Shown here piece by piece: positions 60,084-64,000 of a stretch of 64,000 bases of DNA (the stretch's first letter is position 1; each line of letters begins with the position of its first letter). The notes under the pieces are model-generated. The model was given only the letters and a program-made list of their open reading frames with translations. It did no database searches and was not told the origin of the DNA. The translations under genes and the position numbers were made by a program. Source of the DNA: Mycobacterium nebraskense (GTDB lineage Bacteria > Actinomycetota > Actinomycetes > Mycobacteriales > Mycobacteriaceae); assembly GCF_002102255.1 (NCBI RefSeq), contig NZ_LQPH01000180.1, forward strand, positions 1-64,000. Direction: 5' to 3'.

Positions 60084-61480
60084 CTCAGGACGGCACCTGG
60101 ACCGACGAAAGTGATTGGGAATCGGTCGAATCCGAGCTCGACGAGCTGGCCGAGGCCGGCGCCGCGCCGGTCGTGGCGGTGGTCGGACGGCCCAACGTCG
60201 GCAAGTCGACGTTGGTCAACCGGATCCTGGGCCGGCGTGAGGCGGTGGTGCAGGACGTTCCCGGCGTGACCCGCGACCGGGTGTCGTATGACGCGCTCTG
60301 GACCGGCCGCCGGTTCGTGGTGCAGGACACCGGCGGGTGGGAGCCGGACGCCAAGGGGCTGCAGCAGCTGGTGGCCGAACAGGCGTCGGTGGCCATGCGC
60401 ACGGCCGACGCGGTGATCTTGGTGGTCGACGCCACCGTCGGCGCCACCGCCGCCGACGAGGCGGCCGCCCGGATCCTGCTGCGCTCGGGGAAGCCAGTCT
60501 TCCTGGCCGCCAACAAGGTCGATAGCGACAAAGGCGAAGCCGACGCGGCGGCGTTGTGGTCGCTGGGACTCGGTGAGCCGCATGCCATCAGCGCGATACA
60601 CGGTCGCGGCGTCGCCGACCTGCTCGACGAGGTACTGGCCGCGCTGCCGGAGGTGTCCGAAGCGACGCCCGCGCCGGGCGGCCCCCGACGGGTCGCGCTG
60701 GTCGGCAAACCCAATGTGGGAAAGAGCTCGCTGCTGAACAAGCTGGCCGGGGACGAGCGCTCGGTGGTGCACGATGTCGCCGGCACGACCGTGGACCCGG
60801 TGGACTCGCTGATCGAATTGGGCGGCAAGGTGTGGCGCTTCGTCGACACCGCAGGCCTGAGGCGCAAGGTCGGCCAGGCCAGCGGGCACGAGTTCTACGC
60901 CTCGGTGCGCACCCACTCGGCGATCGACTCGGCCGAGGTGGTGGTCGTGCTGATCGACGCCTCGCAGCCGCTGACCGAACAGGATCAGCGGGTGCTGTCC
61001 ATGGTCATCGAGGCCGGCCGGCCGCTGGTGCTGGCCTTCAACAAGTGGGATCTGGTGGACGAGGACCGGCGAGAGCTGCTGGAGCGCGAGATCGACCGCG
61101 AGCTGGTGCAGCTGCGGTGGGCCCAACGGGTCAACATCTCCGCCAGGACGGGCCGCGCGGTGCAGAAGCTGGTGCCCGCGATGGAGACGGCGCTCGCGTC
61201 GTGGGATATGCGCATCCCGACGGGCCCGCTGAATTCGTGGCTCAAAGAGGTGGTGGCGGCGACGCCGCCGCCGGTACGCGGGGGCAAGCAGCCGCGCATC
61301 CTGTTCGCCACCCAGGCCACCGCCCGCCCGCCGACGTTCGTCCTGTTCACCACGGGTTTTCTGGAGGCCGGCTACCGGCGTTTCCTGGAGCGGCGGCTGC
61401 GGGAGACCTTCGGGTTCGAGGGCAGCCCGATCCGGATCAATGTGCGGGTGCGCGAAAAGCGGGGAGCCAAACGGCGCTGA
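60080..61480 (+). CDS. der: GTPase Der (EngA)
   Basis: 466 residues from GTG 60080. Two tandem G domains: G1 motifs GRPNVGKSTL and GKPNVGKSSL, G3 DTGGW and DTAGL, G4 NKVD and NKWD. A C-terminal KH-like domain (about 380-466) ends in a basic stretch KRGAKRR. Der is an essential 50S ribosome-assembly factor. It is the last gene of the operon. Confidence 0.96.
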   Translation: MTQDGTWTDESDWESVESELDELAEAGAAPVVAVVGRPNVGKSTLVNRILGRREAVVQDVPGVTRDRVSYDALWTGRRFVVQDTGGWEPDAKGLQQLVAEQASVAMRTADAVILVVDATVGATAADEAAARILLRSGKPVFLAANKVDSDKGEADAAALWSLGLGEPHAISAIHGRGVADLLDEVLAALPEVSEATPAPGGPRRVALVGKPNVGKSSLLNKLAGDERSVVHDVAGTTVDPVDSLIELGGKVWRFVDTAGLRRKVGQASGHEFYASVRTHSAIDSAEVVVVLIDASQPLTEQDQRVLSMVIEAGRPLVLAFNKWDLVDEDRRELLEREIDRELVQLRWAQRVNISARTGRAVQKLVPAMETALASWDMRIPTGPLNSWLKEVVAATPPPVRGGKQPRILFATQATARPPTFVLFTTGFLEAGYRRFLERRLRETFGFEGSPIRINVRVREKRGAKRR

Positions 61481-61830
61481 GCGCTCTGAAGCTCTGGGAT
61501 GCATTCGGCTTTCCCGGGCCAATCGGCGATTCTTGAATGTGATAGCGCAGGCGATATCGCGTTTGCGAATCGCCTAATGGTCGCCGAGCGATACTGATGT
61601 GGCTCATGAGACCACTGACGCAAGGGGCTCAAGCGCGTCCAGCCGACCGCGTCCGCTATGACCGACGAGCAGACCGACGGCGCCTGCGTAGTGTGGGCGG
61701 AATCCGAACTTGCCAGGGCCCTGCTGAACTGGGTCGAGAAGGTGGCCACCTCGTTGGGGAAGGTCGATTAGCGGGGTAGCGGGTCCTCTGCGGTAGGCTT
61801 TCGACCTGCTGCCGGTGATCGAGGCGGCAC
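61481..61830. other. intergenic region after der with one tiny open frame
   Basis: 350 bases before the tRNA-Pro gene. A 37-codon plus-strand frame (ATG 61658 to TAG 61769-61771) encodes MTDEQTDGACVVWAESELAR and ALLNWVEKVATSLGKVD, a protein-like amphipathic sequence, but has no ribosome site and no family that I know. It may be a remnant. No terminator with a T-run is visible. Confidence 0.3.
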
Positions 61831-61907
61831 CGGGCTGTGGCGCAGTTTGGTAGCGCACTTGACTGGGGGTCAAGTGGTCGCAGGTTCAAATCCTGTCAGC
61901 CCGACCA
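61831..61907 (+). tRNA. tRNA-Pro (anticodon GGG)
   Basis: A 77-base cloverleaf including an encoded CCA end. The acceptor stem CGGGCTG pairs with CAGCCCG, the D-arm GCGC...GCGC is present, the anticodon arm CTTGA-CTGGGGG-TCAAG gives anticodon GGG, and the T-arm contains GGTTCAAATCC. It is the probable attachment site of the integrase encoded 43 bases downstream. Confidence 0.95.
61880..61907. other. probable attL core at the tRNA-Pro 3' end
   Basis: The 3' part of the tRNA gene (T-arm and acceptor, to the CCA) adjoins the integrase gene end, as in elements integrated at tRNA genes. The element carries the substitute tRNA end, so the tRNA stays functional. The core length is unknown because the other attachment copy lies outside the window. 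Confidence 0.55.
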
Positions 61908-61949
61908 AGAGAAAGTGCCTTTGACCTGGCGCGATGTTTTGGTACTTAG

Positions 61950-63185
61950 TCAGACGACGCGGAGCTTGGGACCATTTTGGGACCACAAGTGCTTCGACAG
62001 CAGGTCACCGGCACTCGCAACAGACTGGCGATCGGGGTGTAGGTAACGCTGCGTCGTGCTCAGATCAGCGTGGCCGGCGATCTTGCGGAGAACATGCACG
62101 GGCACGCCGGCGTCGGCCATCCACGTCAGCCCGGTGTGCCGCAAGCTGTGGCGCTTGAGCTGCTCATAGCCGAGTTTCGCGACGACCTCGTCCCAGGAGG
62201 TTGCATCCCGGAGCGTGGCGGTGCTGATCCGGCCGCCCCTCGGGCCGGTGAAAAGGCGGGCGTTCGGGTCGCCACCTGCTAGGTCGATCCGTCGCTGAAC
62301 CAGCTCGCGGATGGCGTCGATCAACGGAACCTGGCGCGCCCGCCGCCCCTTGGTGTTCTTGTCCACCAGGCCGCCGCCGGATGCCGTGGTTCGTCCCTCT
62401 TCCAGCTCGCCGGGCGATGGCGTTGTTTGGCGACGCACGGTCCATATCCAGTCATCGGTATTGATGTCGCGGACCAAGCAGCCCGACACTTCGCCGATGC
62501 GCGCGGCGGTACAAGCCTCGAAGATGACAGCATCGCCCCAACCTTGGTACTGGTCCGCCGACTCCGCGACGAGAGCGTCTGCGAGAGCCATCAGCGCAGC
62601 CCAGTCAGAAAGTGCGAGCGACCGCGGGTTGTCGAGCTCATCTTCGGCGAGCTTGTACTCGCGCTGCCACCCGCTGATGCGTGCGGGGTTGCGGTCGATC
62701 AGCCCGTCGCGTACCGCCTGCTCCATCACGCGGACAAGTACCGCAAGGCTGTTCTTGACGGTTGATCGACTGCAGTCATCCGAAATCCACGCGTGCACAG
62801 CTCGGTCGACGGCGCCGTTGGTGATCATCGTGATAGGCAGGTGCCCGAGGGTCGGCCCAACTCGCTTGCGCCAGCCGGCTAGATACGGATCGGTTGTCTT
62901 GCCCTCCAGCCCCCGCAGGGCCAACTTCATGTTGGCTTCGCCATAGGCGGACAAGGTTGTGGTCGCAGTGTTCGGATCTATGCCGCGACCTGCCAGTTGT
63001 CGGGTCCGCCTTATCCAGTCCTCCGCATCAGCGCGCGTCGCGAACGTTTCCGACTTCGAAACGCGCTTCTTGGTGACAGGGTCGAACCACCGCACCCTGG
63101 CTCGGTGAGCTTCGACGGTGCCTTTTCGCGACTCGATATCTGCGGACAGTGAAATGCCCAGCGGCAGATCGAGTCCGTCGGCCAT
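61950..63185 (-). CDS. int: tyrosine-type integrase
   Basis: 411 residues. An N-terminal arm-binding domain (EAHRARVRWFDPVTKKRVSKSETFATRADAEDWIR), a core-binding SAM-like domain (about 90-170), then the catalytic domain with Arg in ACTAARIGEVSG, the HSLRHTGLTWMADAG motif, the second His in KIAGHADLSTTQRY and the nucleophile Tyr. Its ATG overlaps the xis stop (TAATG). It is typical of integrases that target tRNA genes in actinobacterial integrative elements and mycobacteriophages. Confidence 0.93.
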   Translation of the reverse strand: MADGLDLPLGISLSADIESRKGTVEAHRARVRWFDPVTKKRVSKSETFATRADAEDWIRRTRQLAGRGIDPNTATTTLSAYGEANMKLALRGLEGKTTDPYLAGWRKRVGPTLGHLPITMITNGAVDRAVHAWISDDCSRSTVKNSLAVLVRVMEQAVRDGLIDRNPARISGWQREYKLAEDELDNPRSLALSDWAALMALADALVAESADQYQGWGDAVIFEACTAARIGEVSGCLVRDINTDDWIWTVRRQTTPSPGELEEGRTTASGGGLVDKNTKGRRARQVPLIDAIRELVQRRIDLAGGDPNARLFTGPRGGRISTATLRDATSWDEVVAKLGYEQLKRHSLRHTGLTWMADAGVPVHVLRKIAGHADLSTTQRYLHPDRQSVASAGDLLSKHLWSQNGPKLRVV

Positions 63186-63394
63186 TACGCTGCCTCACCG
63201 GGATCCACGCGACGACTGGCCAACCAGGCCTCGACGTCGTTGGAGCTGTACACGTACACCCGATTCGATACTCGTACGAACGCCGGCCCTTGCGGCGGAT
63301 TCGATGTGCGCCATCGGCGGATGGTCGATGCATCGACGTGCAGAAGTTCGGCGAGTTCCTTCGAACTGTACCAGTATCCATCTGGCGGGTTCAT
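63185..63394 (-). CDS. xis: excisionase (MerR/HTH-17 type)
   Basis: 69 residues from ATG 63394. DGYWYSSKELAELLHVDAST followed by IRRWRTSNPPQGPAFVRVSN and YVYSSNDVEAWL is the winged-helix excisionase pattern. Its stop overlaps the int ATG. It is expected to direct the integrase towards excision. It begins 5 bases before the preceding rep stop (63399), so rep, xis and int form one operon. Confidence 0.88.
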   Translation of the reverse strand: MNPPDGYWYSSKELAELLHVDASTIRRWRTSNPPQGPAFVRVSNRVYVYSSNDVEAWLASRRVDPGEAA

Positions 63395-63398
63395 CGCG

Positions 63399-64000
63399 TT
63401 ACGGCCCCTCTCGCAATGCATCTCGCGCGGCGAAGCGCTGTTCTTGAGCGCGGGCGAATCCGGATATGACGAGGACACGGTCACCCAGGCTGCTGTGGCC
63501 CAAGCGCTCGAATTCCCACTGCATTGACGCGTTCGGCTCGTCTTGCGTAATCGCTGTCGGAGCGCCGGCCCGGGCTTGGTCCTTGCGCCAAGCCGCACGG
63601 CGTTCGCGCAGCGCAGTCATCGTCGTCGAGAATTGCCGGGACTTGCTGATGACGTGGCCTCGATAACCGAGGGTGTGCACCCAGGACAGCATGTCTTCGT
63701 ATGGTTCCTGCTCAGCCAGGTCGACGATTGTTCTCATGATTCCGCGGACATGTTCGGTTACGTCGAGTTGATCTATCGCGGCGGGGCTAAATCGGCGGGC
63801 GAGGACGCCGAAGTCTGCGACCGATTTGGTCACGTATTTCGCCAAATATGCCGCGATCTGCCGGCTCGAAATTCCTGCGTCTTGAACTTCTCTCGTCCCG
63901 CCGCATCGAATGATTTTGATATCGAGTTGATCGCCGAACCGGAGCACCTTGTCCCCGCTCGCCGTCATTTCGATAGCGACGGCTGCTTGGCGAACCAGTG
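63399..64000 (-). CDS. replication initiator of RepSA type, 5' end beyond the window
   Basis: The frame stays open to the window edge (codons reading LVRQAAVAIE before the Met at 63968), so only about the C-terminal 200 residues are seen. GDQLDIKIIR, ISSRQIAAYLAKYVTKSVADFG and YEDMLSWVHTLGYRGHVISKSRQFSTTM are hallmarks of the RepSA/pSAM2-type replication initiators of actinobacterial integrative conjugative elements. Gene order rep-xis-int is the same as in pSAM2. Confidence 0.85.
   Translation of the reverse strand, partial: LVRQAAVAIEMTASGDKVLRFGDQLDIKIIRCGGTREVQDAGISSRQIAAYLAKYVTKSVADFGVLARRFSPAAIDQLDVTEHVRGIMRTIVDLAEQEPYEDMLSWVHTLGYRGHVISKSRQFSTTMTALRERRAAWRKDQARAGAPTAITQDEPNASMQWEFERLGHSSLGDRVLVISGFARAQEQRFAARDALREGP

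Overview
The window is high-GC actinobacterial DNA from a mycobacterium, most likely a slow grower. The grounds are several PE/PPE genes, a PE-PPE-esx cassette of the ESX-5 type, LpqS-family and DUF732 secreted proteins, and a right half that follows the M. tuberculosis gene order Rv1683 to Rv1713. A dispersed imperfect-palindrome repeat (37240-37308 and 40876-40920) resembles repeats I associate with M. avium-complex genomes, but the species cannot be fixed from the sequence alone. 

Bases 1 to about 32,460 form an accessory region dominated by metal transport and type VII secretion substrates, mixed with wreckage of mobile DNA. In order it carries: a CDF zinc-type exporter; a four-gene minus-strand operon (soluble PRC/MgtE_N/CBS protein, Nramp-like transporter with an atypical metal site, small membrane protein, DUF732 secreted protein); the PacL1-CtpC zinc/manganese P-type ATPase pair; an HTH/membrane gene pair; PPE and PE-PPE genes; a second copy of the Nramp cassette whose MgtE-like partner has decayed; a PE-PPE-EsxM-like-EsxN-like cassette; a decayed lpqS-cysK2-MFS block followed by an intact CDF-lpqS-cysK2-MFS operon with a deleted PE and a PPE downstream; a zinc-ribbon protein, a DUF1275 protein, a CDF-like protein and a VapBC toxin-antitoxin pair. 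Remnants of an IS1380-type transposase, a group II intron reverse transcriptase, an IS21 IstB and a 13E12/HNH protein show repeated insertion and decay. 

Bases 32,470 to 61,480 are mainly conserved core: an MspA-type porin, then the Rv1683-like hydrolase/acyl-CoA ligase fusion, a Trm112-like protein, a TetR/ABC exporter operon with a well-formed promoter and operator, amtB, mpg, a BASS-type transporter, tyrS, lprJ, a TPR protein, a HAD phosphatase, tlyA, ppnK, recN, steA, mctB, pyrG, a NUDIX hydrolase, xerD, a small secreted protein, an O-methyltransferase, parA-scpA-scpB-rluB-cmk-der. Many stop/start overlaps of 4 to 8 bases show tight operons for translation accuracy, cell division, copper control and chromosome segregation. 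amtB and the BASS gene are insertions relative to the M. tuberculosis order, and several M. tuberculosis genes (Rv1702c, Rv1704c to Rv1707) are absent. 

The right end (61,831 to 64,000) is a tRNA-Pro(GGG) gene followed by integrase, excisionase and the C-terminal part of a replication initiator on the minus strand. This is the edge of an integrative element of the pSAM2/AICE type that uses the tRNA as its attachment site and continues beyond the window.
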